Source of the DNA: Sipunculus nudus
Taxonomy: Eukaryota > Annelida > Sipuncula > Golfingiida > Sipunculidae
Direction of reading: 5' to 3'
Length of the DNA stretch: 64,000 bases
Assembly (NCBI GenBank): GCA_026874595.1
Contig: CM049322.1
Coordinates: 38,350,340 to 38,414,339, forward strand
Numbering within the stretch: position 1 is the stretch's first letter; the number at the start of each line of letters is the position of its first letter. Of the stretch, positions 1 through 14,639 are shown in pieces. Below the pieces are notes generated by a model. It had not been told where the DNA came from. It ran no database searches and saw nothing but the letters and a program-made list of their open reading frames with translations. A program made the translations under genes and the position numbers.

Positions 1-494
1 TATTGTATAGTTCCCTCAATGTTCGTACGTCAAGTCGTGAAAAATAACTCGCAGACAACTCGCAGACAGTCACTGACATAATCCCCTTTATTTGCGTTGA
101 GAATTCCGTACGTTTGTAAAGAGAGTTGACATTGGCCCAGCTCACTGTACAAAAATTGGTCAAGGCTGCCAAAGTTGAGTCGGACGGTGTCTTTATGCTA
201 GTCGTAAGCCAGCTATAGTCATACATACACTTGACAACGGGGCAAAGGATTTACGATTGATAGATGACCAATCGTAGAAATTTTCATAAATTTACGTTTG
301 ACAATCGCAAGGCTGGTTCTGAGGTTGGAGCAAAAGAGACTAAAACTGCATTTTCAGTCGCAAAACAGCTGAATTTCGAACGACACTGAAGACTTTCATA
401 AAGAATTACCTCATTTTTTTGTAGATCTGTTGTTAACCTGTAGTCACCGCACACCGTAGAGTACCGCACATTTTTTGGGACCGCAGGAATACTT
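1..494. repeat. Outer part of CpG-rich modular repeat, copy 1 (left edge cut by window)
   Basis: Parts of this stretch match the 4.2-5.3 kb copy. The text around 150-200 (AAAATTGGTCAAGGCTG) pairs with 4352-4368 (AAAATTGGTCAGGGCTG). The text around 358-430 (GTCGCAAAACAGCTGAATTT) pairs with about 5198-5260 (GTCGCAAAACACTTGAATTT). The motif GTCGTA/TACGAC recurs. No coding potential is visible; short frames here are chance. It is probably the outer section of the same element as 495-1547, but the true left end is outside the window. Confidence 0.6.
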
Positions 495-1547
495 AAGCCT
501 CGGTCACAACCCGCTGCGGCAACCGCACACCGTAGATCACCGTTCGGTTTTTGAAACCACAGGAATACTTATGCGGCCGACGTGCGGGGGCGGCACGGTG
601 TCTTCCTCATTCACACGGCTTTCGAACGGTAAAGTAAACTAACCCTGCGGACGCCGCAAGCTAACCTTGCGGAAGCCGCAAAGACACCTTACGACAGCCG
701 CAGGTACGCTGTACGTTTCTCGGGTAGCCGAGTAGGCGTTAAAAATCGCAGGGTATCCTACGACATCCGTTCGTCTACTGTATGGTGCCCGTACGGAGCC
801 CGTATGTGGCTGCCTGAAGCCTCGGTCACAACCCGCTGCGGTCACCGCAAACCGTAGAATACCGTGCGGTTTTTGGGACCGCAGGAATACTTAATAAGCC
901 TCGGTCACAACCCGCTGCGGTCACCGCACACCGTAGACCACTGTTCGGTTTTTGAAACCACAGTAATACTTATGCGGCCGACGTGCGGGAACGGCAAGGT
1001 GTCTTCCTCATTCTTACGGCCATCGCACGGTAAAGTAAGCTAACCCTGCGGACGGCACAAGCTAACCTTGCGGAAGCCGTAAAGACCCCTTACGACAGCC
1101 GCAGGTACACCGTACGTCTCGCGGCTAGCCGAGTAGGCGTTAAAAATCGCACGGGCATCCTACGACATCCATACGTCTTATGTACGGTGCCCGTACGGAG
1201 CCCGTAGGTGGCTGCCTGACGCACGGCCGCCGCATCAACTTAAGCGCTTGCGCTAATGTCAGTTACGGTCGTTGCGGGGCCCCTGCGGCATTTGAAAATC
1301 GCACGGTTGCCGTGCGTCTACCGCACGGAATAGCCCAAAACACTCGCCGTTCAGCGACCGTATCCCGGTTGTGACCGAGGCTTGACGCACGGCCGCCGCA
1401 TCAACTTAAGCGCTTGCGCTGTCAGTTACGGTCGTTGCGGAGTCCCTGCGGCCTTTAAAAAAACGCACGGTTGCCGTGCGTCTACCGCACGGAATAGCCC
1501 AAAACACTCGCGGTACGGCGACCGAATCCCGGTCGTGACCGAGGCTT
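495..1547. mobile_element. CpG-rich repeat with terminal inverted repeats and two internal tandem duplications
   Basis: The left end AAGCCTCGGTCACAACC (495-511) is the exact reverse complement of 1367-1383, and 16 of 17 bases match at 1531-1547. Inside are two direct duplications. A unit of about 400 bp starts at 497 and again at 898. A unit of about 165 bp starts at 1218 and again at 1384. CGTACGG, TGCGG and CCGCA motifs dominate, so the stretch is GC- and CpG-rich in an AT-rich setting. No transposase frame is present, so if mobile it is non-autonomous. The family was not recognised. Confidence 0.6.
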
Positions 1548-1559
1548 TATGTGAATACT

Positions 1560-2925
1560 CTGTTAATGATTATTCGTGTCTTCCAGGATTATACGTGTCT
1601 TTAGTCGGGGGCTTGCGGGGCACCTCAGCTATCCCTTTTTACCCTATATCTAGGAATTAAAATATTAAAATCTCCTTTTTCTGTATGCGAGAGCTACATG
1701 TAAAGTCTATTAGCATACAGGTTAGACGCATACGCATCGAAGGAAAACTATGCGGTGGGGTCCAACAGTTTGTTTCTCAGTCACTGCGCGCAACTCGCTT
1801 GGTTCTCTGAACCAACATATTTTATTATGATTTTGACTAGAAGCTGTCGATCTGAGCTTCATCAGTCATCAATTTCAAGAATATAGTATGATAAGCATAT
1901 AAAGCATATTTCCATAGAATGTCCCTCTGTAATGTTATACTTATACCCGTTAAGAAACATAATTTTGTTATTTCTTCTGATCATAATCTTTATTTTGTTA
2001 TTACGAAAAGACAATAATAAATAAATAAAAATCTTATTATATTTATCCAAAGAAAAAGAAATTAAACTGCCAATTTCCGAAAATAAGTGTCTAAGAAACA
2101 AACTTTTCTTGCCTGTAGTTCTTATAGTTCTTAGAAGACTACTCAAAAATCTTCAGATAACAAAGTCCAAACTACAGGAAAGGACAAATAAATTACTTAT
2201 GCTAAGGTAATATATAGTCAGATCAAATTATACTAATTGGTATTGTGGGATAAATTAAAACCGGCATTTGGGTTTTACATTACTGATACAACAGACCCTA
2301 CAGGTTGCATGCTGTAACGAACCCTCATGCTTCGCGTCGAGAGGTATAGTCATCGTCGAATTTATACTCCCGAAGGTAAATTTTGCAAATAGAAATACTG
2401 GTAGCAAAAGCCCAGTTCAATTAACAGTTCCCAAATCGAACGTTTTTTTTTTCTGGCGTGGTTATATATAACGCGATAGATCGCATCGCGGGACCGCCGT
2501 CGGAAACCAAAGCAATTTAGTAACATCCTTAACCCCTTGGTTGGGTATGTTTGGAAATGATGTGTTCTCTATGGTCAGCGGAAAAGGTTTATTGTTTAAA
2601 CAATGTTTCTTGGGAAGGTTAATAGAGAAATCCTCGTTTTCCTGCCACGGGTATATGTCTATGACAGTAAAGGGACCGTTTCGGCTGTGAAAGCGGTCAC
2701 TAGGGGCTTTACTGATACGGAGGTACAGGCACGTAAGAGTTTGAAAAATGCTCCCATTAGCATCTGAAATTGAGAACACATCATTACGTGCCTGTTATCG
2801 TATAGCAAGGGATCCCTGGCTGCGCAATTTAGTCCCGTAGGAGTAATTTATCGTTTATTTGACGAATTGGTCATATTAGGATTCAATAGAGAAAGGAAGA
2901 TAATTTAATATCAGTGAGAAGATTT
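1560..2925. other. AT-rich stretch, no gene recognised
   Basis: Short frames occur on both strands, for example minus 2462-2779 and plus 2268-2471. They show no recognisable domain and are no longer than expected by chance. No repeat unit is evident by eye. Confidence 0.5.
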
Positions 2926-2936
2926 ATATGTCCCCT

Positions 2937-3450
2937 CCGGTGTATATACTTCAGATTACTCCATTTTCATGTTACCCCTAGTAATCTGATATCGATTTCA
3001 GATTACCCCTTGGGTAGTCTGAACCTGATTACCTCGGCACCGTTCAGATTACCCCCTAGCTAATATGTCTAATCTAAGATATATTGTTTAAAAACATGGG
3101 AAAGATGCGAGATTTAAAAACTGCAATCCATCAATGAAAAACCAAATTGTAGCAAAATGTCGATTATATTGTTAATAATATTTTTGCTTTCTCATAGTTT
3201 TCACCACAGTGCATTACATAATTTACATGCAAACATAAGTTATACAGAAATTCAACCTACAAATTCAGAGAAAAGAATTAATAAGACTTTTTAGTAAATA
3301 CACATAGAATAAAAAAAACTATTTGAAAGGGCAATCTGAAAACGTAGGGATATCTGAAATCGATTTCATGTTACCCCCGGGGATAATCTGTAATCGATTA
3401 CAAGGGGTAATCTGGAGCGGGGGTTAAACTGAAATCGCTACACCGGGGAC
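2937..3450. repeat. Fold-back type dispersed repeat, copy 1
   Basis: The left arm (2937-3060) carries several imperfect copies of TTTCAGATTACCCC. The right arm (3344-3450) carries the opposite orientation, GGGGTAATCTG and similar. The arms flank an AT-rich centre of about 280 bp. Related sequence lies at 39240-39515 and 44890-45275. Shared central text such as ATGCAAACATAAG at 3226 and 39257 supports common descent. No coding capacity is visible. It resembles a fold-back or MITE-like element, but no target-site duplication was established. Confidence 0.6.
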
Positions 3451-4199
3451 AATGCGTAAAGAGATTTATGCACTCCTTTTGAATGAATATAAATGATTTC
3501 CGCGGTATGCTATTACTTTCAAGAGTTTCAAGGGAATACCTCTTCTGGTCCATTACCCCCCAGAACGGACAAGATAATACTAATCTATTTGTCTTGTTTA
3601 TTATTTTATTTCTGTTTTCAGTTGTTTTAAAGTACATATATCTACCTTGGCTTGAGAATGTGGTGATTTTGCTCGAAGTTATTGGAATATGTACACAGTG
3701 CTAAGTGTTTGAAAGTCGCCATTCTTACTAAACAGGTCAAGGATATTTAAAAGAATTATTCAGGCCTGTGTCACTTTGAGTGGGTTGTGTGTGACTCTTT
3801 TTCCATATTGAAGTTTCAGAGGCTTTCGGAGTAACCTTAAGTCTCCTATATATTTATTCTACCAAGGTTGAAAGAGGATTTTTTTTAATTAGAATCGAAT
3901 AAATTACTAGCATTTATTATTAATAAAATATATTTTACTTCAATATGCGTGTTTCCAAATAAATATTTAAAACTATATATAACATTTCAATATTTCAATT
4001 CAATTTTTATAGTTGTATAAGTATTGCTGTGTCGTCTTATCGTATCTATCATATATATTTTATATAATACATTGTTATATTTATATGTCCTACGATGTGT
4101 TATTCAGCTGTCAGATATAAATAATTTAATTTTGGGAGATTAGTAGTTTAGGCTGAAAACTATATGTCATATTATTAGTGCTTAGTTATACTGAGATCA
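3451..4199. other. AT-rich stretch, no gene recognised
   Basis: Nothing beyond short chance frames (plus 3483-3704) and AT-rich simple sequence near 3900-4080 was found. Confidence 0.5.
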
Positions 4200-5290
4200 A
4201 AACACCTGCTTACCAGTATCGCATGTCACGATTTTGACTGTCGTTCGATTTCAGCAGGGCTACGACAAATGGAGAGTTTGGGAGAGTTTTTTTTTTATAA
4301 TTTCGTGGAAGTGTTCACATACCAAATATATGTTGTACGACGGTCATGGGAAAATTGGTCAGGGCTGTCTAAGTCTAATCGTACTCTCTTCCTGCGAAAG
4401 TCGTATTAGGTCACTAGACTACGATGATCGTAATACAAAAGACAATTTTCCCAATTTCCTGCCGTAGACCTGTAGTATGTGTTGAGCGATGTAATTGACT
4501 TTAGGCTTAAGACAAAGGCCTAGGTCTCAACGGGCCACACGGGCCCCTACGGCCTGTTTGCGTCCAAATTTTTTGCAGAATTTCACGTGCCACGCAAGTC
4601 CGTCTTGCGAAATTTCGAGGAGGTGGAAAACCCGTTGAATAGATGTTGAATATGTCCAAAAAAAATCTACGAATTCTCAGCGAACAACGAGGCCGAAAGT
4701 GTAATTTGGCCCCCCCCCCCCCCCCCCCCCCCCGCAAGTTTTAAAGTCTTGGTCCCAACTGGACGCACGAATTTCGGGATCCTACGTCACCGGCAAATTT
4801 TGGGTTTCATGGAGGCCGCAGGTCGTAGAGGTGGAGAACAAGTTTTGGTCACAATCGGCTTACGGAGTCCTACGACCTGTTTCGGTAAAAATTTAGTGCA
4901 GAATCTCACGAGTCACCCAATTCCGTCTGGCAAAATGTCGATGTCGCAGACAGCCTGTAAGCACGTACGGATGATGTTGAATAAACTGTACTCAGCAGGC
5001 AAGTGGCAATTGCTCCCTCATTGCGTGCGACGTCCGTCTAAGACCACGGATTTTCCTCCCATGGCACCTATGATAACACGGTCGTAAGGCATCGTACGAG
5101 GGACCTACGAGATCGCCCTGACATAAAGATTAATCTACGACGCTGAAAAAAAATTGGAAAATTCTACGACAAGGGCTTACGACAGTTTTTTATTTCCGTC
5201 GCAAAACACTTGAATTTTGTTCACGACTATCTTAGGAATTCCCCTAATTTTCTGAACGATACGACCCGTGTAGGGATTAGACGGAAGACG
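4200..5290. repeat. CpG-rich modular repeat, copy 2 (diverged)
   Basis: It shares outer text with 1-494 and a recurring anchor with 495-1547. The anchor GGTCTCAACGGG, GGTCCCAACTGG or GGTCACAATCGG appears near 4523, 4751 and 4847, comparable to CGGTCACAACCCG at 501. The segments 4523-4622 and 4847-4945 align with each other over about 95 bp, an internal duplication with 324-bp spacing. A run of 24 C lies inside at 4710-4733. TACGAC/GTCGTA motifs are frequent. No transposase is visible. Confidence 0.55.
4710..4733. repeat. Poly-C run (24 bases)
   Basis: Uninterrupted C run inside the CpG-rich repeat. Such a run can form quadruplex or i-motif structures and its length is prone to sequencing error. 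Confidence 0.9.
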
Positions 5291-5442
5291 GCACAGTGAA
5301 TGAACCGATACCTGTGTTTGTGTTACTGACCCGCCAATAATATTTATAATAATATTATTATATTAGGTATATCAGGTTAAGGAAAGAAACTGTGAAAGCG
5401 AGGATACGGCAGGCTCCTTTTGTTTCACCTTCTTGGAACGAA

Positions 5443-5542
5443 AGACAGTGAAAGAAAGAGAGAGCGAGAAAGAATGAAGGAGAGAGGGAGAGACAAATAG
5501 AGAAATAGAGGTACAGACAGACGGACAGAGAGACAGTGAGAT

Positions 5543-5605
<63 letters not shown>

Positions 5606-5626
5606 CGGGTATACAGACAGAAAGAG

Positions 5627-5672
<46 letters not shown>

Positions 5673-5762
5673 GTAGAGAGACAGAGAACAGAGATTGAGA
5701 GAGAGAGAGAGAGAGAGGGGGAGAGAGAGAGAGAGAGTTTAAGTGAGACAGAGACAGAGATT
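5443..5762. repeat. GA-rich microsatellite block
   Basis: Purine-strand simple repeat with long (GA)n runs interrupted by GACAGA and GATAGA variants. It has the same composition class as the CT arrays further right but with the opposite strand orientation. Confidence 0.95.
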
Positions 5763-7100
5763 TAAGAACTTATGACACAATTTATATATAAATACCTGGC
5801 TATATCTGAGTTTATCATTTAGGAATTTTTCATTAAATTACTTTACATTTATATTGACCGAAGTATGGAGGAGAGATAGAAAATTTTCACAATTACAGGT
5901 GCCTTCTTATCAAAGCCTCCTTCTGACGTCAATTAATTACAAATTATGATGTGTGAATACAAGGAGGATTTTCTTATTATAATTAACATCTTCTAACCTT
6001 GTTCATACTACCAAACCACGCTTCGGCACTGGAATCAGCAGATTTTTTAAAAATATTTTCTAATTAATTAAGGATAATCAAGTACTTACTCGTTAAGAAA
6101 TGTAATTAGAAGGATAAGAGATACGTTAATTCATCATTATTAGGAAGTACAATTTTATTCCATGGGACATTACTCTCTCTTAATAACTATCCTTATCTTT
6201 ATTACTTTATACTTTCTTATCATATTAATTATTAATTATGATATTAATTTCCATAACGCAATAAAAGGTCTGTGACTACGCCCTCAGTACAAAAAGAGGA
6301 CAAAAGTTAGGAAAAAATAACAAAACATGTATGCGTATAGGACAAGTGTTATTCTATTAAGGCAGCCTTCGAAGTATGTGTTTCATAAATGGCTTTTGCT
6401 AGTTTGTTTGGGTTTATTAAATAAGACTAATAAAGTAACGGTTTTCACCGTGATTTCCCTGCATGGGCGGAGTTATATGTCCTACTTAGTTCAACTCGTA
6501 ATATATATGTAACTGTATGTTTATGTATTTAAAGGAACCTTTTCACATACTAGGTATGTTGACTATAAAAGGAATAATGTTATTGCATCCACCAATATTT
6601 CGTTCTTAAACTTCCGATTACTCATTCACACAAAATGGAATAAGGCTTACTTCAGGCTGGACCAGTGTTCACAATATCAACATGGCACGCACGAAACCTG
6701 GTTGTCGTACAGCGCGACTTAACAATTCAAGATCTTTCAAGCTTCCTACCGATGTTTCAACTGTTTTATTTTTTCTCTCATTTAAATTTCGCTGTGCTTC
6801 GGAGTAATCAGACATGGGCCTCTGGCCAAGCAGTCTTGTTATTGTAAAAGTAAAGAACATAGAAACATGTTGACTGTGCTTACTCGCACACAGAACCACA
6901 GCAACGTGATAAATAAGGTGAATTGGAGAGAGAAAGCCCCCGTGCAGTTATTCAGCCAAAACGAAATTTTGGCAAATATCATCGTAAAAAATGGGGTAAT
7001 GCACAAATTACCGCAAATGTTTGTGTACCTCCCCCCCCCCCCTCAAAAAAAAAAAACAAAAACAAAAATTACGTGTGCACATGAGTGTTACAGTTGAGCT
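5763..7100. other. AT-rich stretch, no gene recognised
   Basis: Contains short chance frames on both strands (6327-6512, 6665-6847 and minus 6669-6899) and a poly-C run next to poly-A (7031-7057). No domain or repeat family was recognised. Confidence 0.5.
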
Positions 7101-7107
7101 AGCCCGA

Positions 7108-7185
7108 CCTAATCGGACTCAATATTATTAGACCTTCCCATATATTGCGATATGGCAGGGCCTAACAATATTGAGTCCGATTTAA
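7108..7185. repeat. Short inverted repeat (hairpin)
   Basis: The left arm at 7111-7131 and the right arm at 7162-7182 are reverse complements at 20 of 21 positions, with a loop of about 30 bp. The stem core is CAATATTGAGTCCGATT on the right arm. It could be a relic of a very short palindromic element. Confidence 0.8.
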
Positions 7186-7228
7186 TCGAGTTACAGTTGA
7201 CCCAGTGAACACGGGACTATAAAAGAGC

Positions 7229-7613
7229 ACTGTGGCTGTCTTTTTATTCGTGAGGATTTCAAATTCGCGATTTTCGTAAAAGAGAAATTATCGCGAAATT
7301 TAAACCCTCATGAATAAAAGACCCCGTTGTCGAAGGGAAGTCGAGAATCAAAATATTGATATATAAGTAATAATAGATTTTGTGCGCTACATTTATATCA
7401 AGGACTGCTATAATAAATTATATCAAATCTTCCAAATGATCTTCCAAAAATGAACAAAAATGCTCTCTTGTTCGATGTTACTTTGAATCGTCGTCCTATT
7501 TCCTTGAGTTTTCGTCCTATTTTTAGGACCACAAAAAGGGAACCCCCGCGAAACAATGATAATGTGGCAAATCTCGAAATTTTACCCCCCACGAATATGA
7601 AGCCAACAGCAGT
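7229..7613. mobile_element. MITE-like element with TIRs ending ACTG..TTCGTG, copy 1
   Basis: The left end (7229-7260: ACTGTGGCTG, then ATTCGTGAGG) is matched in inverted orientation by the right end (7565-7613: CACGAATATGAAGCCAACAG, then CAGT). The interior has no transposase; the frames 7398-7592 and 7450-7647 are chance. A second copy at 48151-48571 ends in nearly the same text, CGCGAATATGAAACCAACCA, then CAGT. The superfamily is unassigned because no clear target-site duplication was seen. Confidence 0.6.
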
Positions 7614-11012
<3,399 letters not shown>

Positions 11013-11324
11013 TCTCTCTCTCTCTCTCTTTGTCTCTCTCTGTCTCTCTCTGTCTCTCTCTGTCTCTCTTTGTCTCTCTTTGTCTCTCTCTGTCTCTCTC
11101 TGTCTCTCTCTGTCTCTCTCTCTGTCTCTCTCTGTCTCTCTCTGTCTCTTGATGCCCCTGTTTGTGCTTTCTCTTGCTACTATCTTCCTCTCTCTCCCTC
11201 GCTTTCTCTCTCTCTCTCTTGATGCCTCTCTCCCTCTCTCTCTCTCTATCTCTTTTTTTTCTCTCTCTCTGTCTGACTCTCTCTCTCTTATCGTCTCTCT
11301 GTATCTTTTTTTTCTGTCTGTCTG

Positions 11325-11365
<41 letters not shown>

Positions 11366-11440
11366 GTCTTTATTTCTCTGTTTCTCTGTCTCTCTATTGC
11401 CCCTTTTTTCTCTCTATCTCCCTCCATGCTTCCCTTTATC
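11013..11440. repeat. CT-rich microsatellite block
   Basis: Pyrimidine-strand repeat built of (TC)n with TGTCTCTC variants. All three forward frames stay open because CT-rich DNA has no stop codons, which gives spurious Ser/Leu frames at 10935-11506. Confidence 0.95.
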
Positions 11441-12160
11441 AATCAGTGTCTGCTTAACTCTCTACCGTTGTATTTCTCTTTCTATATCTTATTCTCCCCA
11501 GCTTAGTTATCTATTACATGTACAATGTAACCCGTAACCTTTATGTATATACCCTGTCAACCTTGAGGGTTGTATACAGTTTGCTGGATGACGCTTGAGA
11601 TCCCGGTGATTATGTTTAAATAAAAAAAAATATTTGCGGGGAATGATATTCTTTTCCATTAGGATGGTAGCATATAGATCAGCTTAGTGGGTATTATTCG
11701 AATCAAGCACTCAGAAAATTGGATTAGTTGGGGATACATAACAAAAAGTGACAATGTGGGTTCTGGGTTTAATGATTGAAAAGGCAGTGGAAGCTCATAT
11801 AAAACCAAAACTACGATAAAAAGATATTATTTTATATTCTTTGATATTTTCTTTTGGTACTTTTCTCAAGGCTGCTTAAATCCCGTGCCTAGATTGGAAA
11901 TATCAAGGGTTTTTGCATTTTTAATCTGCAAAGGGGACATCGCAGGACTTGGTTTCGTGTGCATGATATAAGGTGAAAGTCGCATGGTGTCAATCGTGTG
12001 TCAATGTATGACTTGAAATAAGAAAAGAATAGGCGCTTAGTATGGGATCTCCATGAAAATCGTATGAACTTGGAAGATATTTATTTTCAAGTTGGTAAAA
12101 CAATGTATTTCTCAACAATACAATTCTGGCCCACGTAGGTTGGGATGACAGCGTTTTCTT
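11441..12160. other. AT-rich stretch upstream of a candidate exon
   Basis: No coding region was recognised. If the exon at 12174 is real, this is intron. Confidence 0.45.
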
Positions 12161-12173
12161 TATATTTTTGCAG

Positions 12174-12218
12174 GTCCTGGCCCTTGTGACTTTAGTTCTG
12201 GAAAACACATGTTTACCG
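12174..12218 (+). CDS. Candidate 45-nt internal exon, gene unknown
   Basis: A good polypyrimidine tract and acceptor (TTTCTTTATATTTTTGCAG, ending 12173) precede 45 nt that end exactly at a strong donor, GTAAGTACT, from 12219. Two of the three frames are open. Frame 1 reads VLALVTLVLENTCLP, hydrophobic and possibly part of a membrane segment. Frame 3 reads PGPCDFSSGKHMFT, with split codons at both ends. The length is a multiple of three. No family was recognised. A frame on the minus strand over the same bases is a shadow. A chance pairing of splice signals cannot be excluded. Confidence 0.35.
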
Positions 12219-12308
12219 GTAAGTACTAATAAGTTTTCTTTATTGATATATTCACGGTGTATATTGATAATATTATCCTTTTGTTATGTATAATAATGTA
12301 TATGTTGA

Positions 12309-12689
12309 CCGGCTTCTGTGGCTCAGGGGTAGAGCGCAGGACTCAAAGCCGTGAGATCGTGGGTTCGAATCTCAGCCGAGGCGGTCAGGCATTTCGCGGT
12401 CGGCCCCTACCCAGGGTGAGCGCTCTGCAGGCTTAATGGGAAGGCTGTGTCCCACAGCCGTGCATCACTCACAAACGAGTGCGTCTTTGGGGTTCCTCGG
12501 TATTATGACCCAGCAATGGGGATGATTACATACGCAGGACCCGTAGGCGCGGTAGACACCGGGTCTTAGTGACACCAGGATAAAAAAATAAAAATAATAG
12601 GAAGCGAGTGCTACCGCCCTGTCAAGTAGTCCCAGCATTAAAAAAATGGAGGCGGCTACCTCCACAAGAAAAATTATAAAAAAAAATTC
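12309..12689 (+). mobile_element. tRNA-derived SINE, copy 1
   Basis: The tRNA-like head starts at 12309. It has a Pol III A box (TGGCTCAGGGG, 12319-12329) and B box (GGTTCGAATCT, 12362-12372). A SINE-type body and A-rich tail (ending about 12689) follow. The flanks ATATGTTGA (12300-12308) and ATATGTTCA (12690-12698) match at 8 of 9 positions, consistent with a target-site duplication. The head is too diverged in its stems to be a working tRNA gene. The family copy at 22236-22535 confirms dispersal. SINEs need LINE proteins in trans; none is encoded here. Confidence 0.85.
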
Positions 12690-12720
12690 ATATGTTCATC
12701 CAGTTTTATTTAAAATCAAA

Positions 12721-12865
12721 TAATAATAATAATTATAATAATAATAATTAAAATTATTATTATTAATAATAATAATTATTATTATTATTATATTAAATAA
12801 TAATAAATAATAATAAATAATAATAAATAATAATAAATAATAATAATGATAATGATAATGATAAT
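12721..12865. repeat. (TAA)n/(TAAA)n/(GAT)n microsatellite
   Basis: TAA, TAAA and TGATAA units lie directly after the SINE tail. This is a common place for A-rich tail expansion. Confidence 0.9.
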
Positions 12866-12994
12866 TGTGATAATAGCTAACAGTCCGATCTCCTTCAATT
12901 CTTTCCTCTGCCTACCTACCTATCTATATACACATACCTTACAAACAGAACTGTCGAACACAAGTAAGTGTGTTTAAGTACTGAAATGTGTATG

Positions 12995-12998
<4 letters not shown>

Positions 12999-13069
<71 letters not shown>
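12999..13069. repeat. (TA)n microsatellite
   Basis: About 70 bp of uninterrupted TA. Confidence 0.97.
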
Positions 13070-13072
<3 letters not shown>

Positions 13073-13740
13073 GGAGTGATACTTCGTTTAAAAAAACTGA
13101 AAATAATTTTACTAGAACCGCAGTTGAGATCACATATACCCGATTAGAACATATCATTCACCAATAAAATAATTCAAATCAGTATCACGTGACTCGGCGT
13201 ATGTCCTGCACTCGTCTTGTTATCATTGTAGGACATGAACACTACTTCACTAATGTAGTCACCAACCGATTTATTCTTTAGGGTCAGATCCTAAACACAC
13301 TCTGCTGCAAATCCACTTAATAAATAAAAAACAAAGGATTACCCCGCAGAGAAGAGAACATACTTTATCCCCTCACCAAGGGGGGTAACAGACCAAAGCA
13401 AACATTACTGTCGACACAAGAGATTTAGCTAACAATTTGTCTTGTGATATTGCAGCCAGTGACAATATAAATTTTTAAGGTTTTAAGAAAGGGACTATAA
13501 AATCACGTTCCAAGAAGCAAATGTACACGGAATAAGAAGGGATATGATTGTGCGACGTTTTGTTGCCCCGGCTTGTAAGACCCTTGGAGTATTTTAACTC
13601 CATGTATTAATATTAGATTGTAGGGTGCGTGATACATTGTGGTCACCTTGGTATGCATTCAGCACACAGTTTTCTCTTTAATTGCTGTATTTTACATGTA
13701 TAATACATGTATATATATGTCATTATTATTGTCTGATATG

Positions 13741-13775
<35 letters not shown>

Positions 13776-14570
13776 TATATAATTTATGTGTATTATACTT
13801 ATGCGTGTATATATTTACTTGTATTATGTATAATTTGTCCGTTCACTGTATATTGTATGTTTATCATTCTATGTAATATAATATTTTATTGGATAAAGAC
13901 AGGGTCCGCGTTAAGTGTTCTGGTAACTCTGTATAAATATTTTGAAAATAAAATAGCATAACATGTTTAAAATAAACATATTATATGCGCATTTAATATC
14001 AAAGCTGATAGTTAGTCCTGACGACAATAACGTTCATTTACCGAAAAATGTTAGAAAAGAAAAAAGACAGCAAAAAAGTGTGTAAAATGTGACGAGGATT
14101 ATAAAGTACTTCTGTATAAAATAATTATATATATTAAAGTTTATTATCACATCTAGATGTATTATTTTACATTCAAACATATATCATAATATTATCATTG
14201 TAAGATAAATGATGTTAATGATGTTACACATAAACAACATTGTCCAACAGGACAACGTGACATTCTTATTTGAAAGGGTTAACTCGTATAAATATTTTTA
14301 AATTGACGAGTAAAACAAGAATGAAAAGCTGGCTTATTTACTAGCAAATATTTATATTTAAATAGGATAAAAAGAAGATCTAACACTCTTTGGATTTCTA
14401 GTCAAAACAACAACATATTTTAACAGCTAGAATGACACAGAAACAAACATCATTAAGGTTAAAATAAGAAATCCACAACAACCACAGACTAATACAGGCG
14501 TTGAAAAGTATTGAGTCATATATAGCTTAGGTAATTACCCTACATGTTACCAAAATAAGTCTTTCGAATT
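13070..14570. other. AT-rich stretch, no gene recognised
   Basis: Contains a further short (TA)n at 13744-13782. No repeat partner or domain was recognised. If flanking exon candidates are real, it is intronic. Confidence 0.45.
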
Positions 14571-14575
14571 TTTAG

Positions 14576-14630
14576 GAAAAAATGCCGCAATGTTGGTTCT
14601 GTCATTCATGTCAGTCCGTTGCTGATAATT
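14576..14630 (+). CDS. Candidate 55-nt exon, gene unknown
   Basis: The acceptor CTTTCGAATTTTTAG ends at 14575. A good donor, GTAAGTCTT, starts at 14631. Frame 1 reads EKMPQCWFCHSCQSVADN and contains an internal Met and a C-x2-C-x2-C cluster. Frame 2 is also open (KKCRNVGSVIHVSPLLII). The acceptor tract is only moderate and no family was recognised, so chance is possible. Confidence 0.22.
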
Positions 14631-14639
14631 GTAAGTCTT

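Noticed and set aside
2462-2779. 105-codon minus frame
   Set aside because: No domain, no splice or promoter signal, and its length is within chance for the local composition.
12309-12385. Functional tRNA gene
   Set aside because: The Pol III boxes are present but they are fused to a SINE body with an A-rich tail and a second dispersed copy exists, so it is a SINE head.
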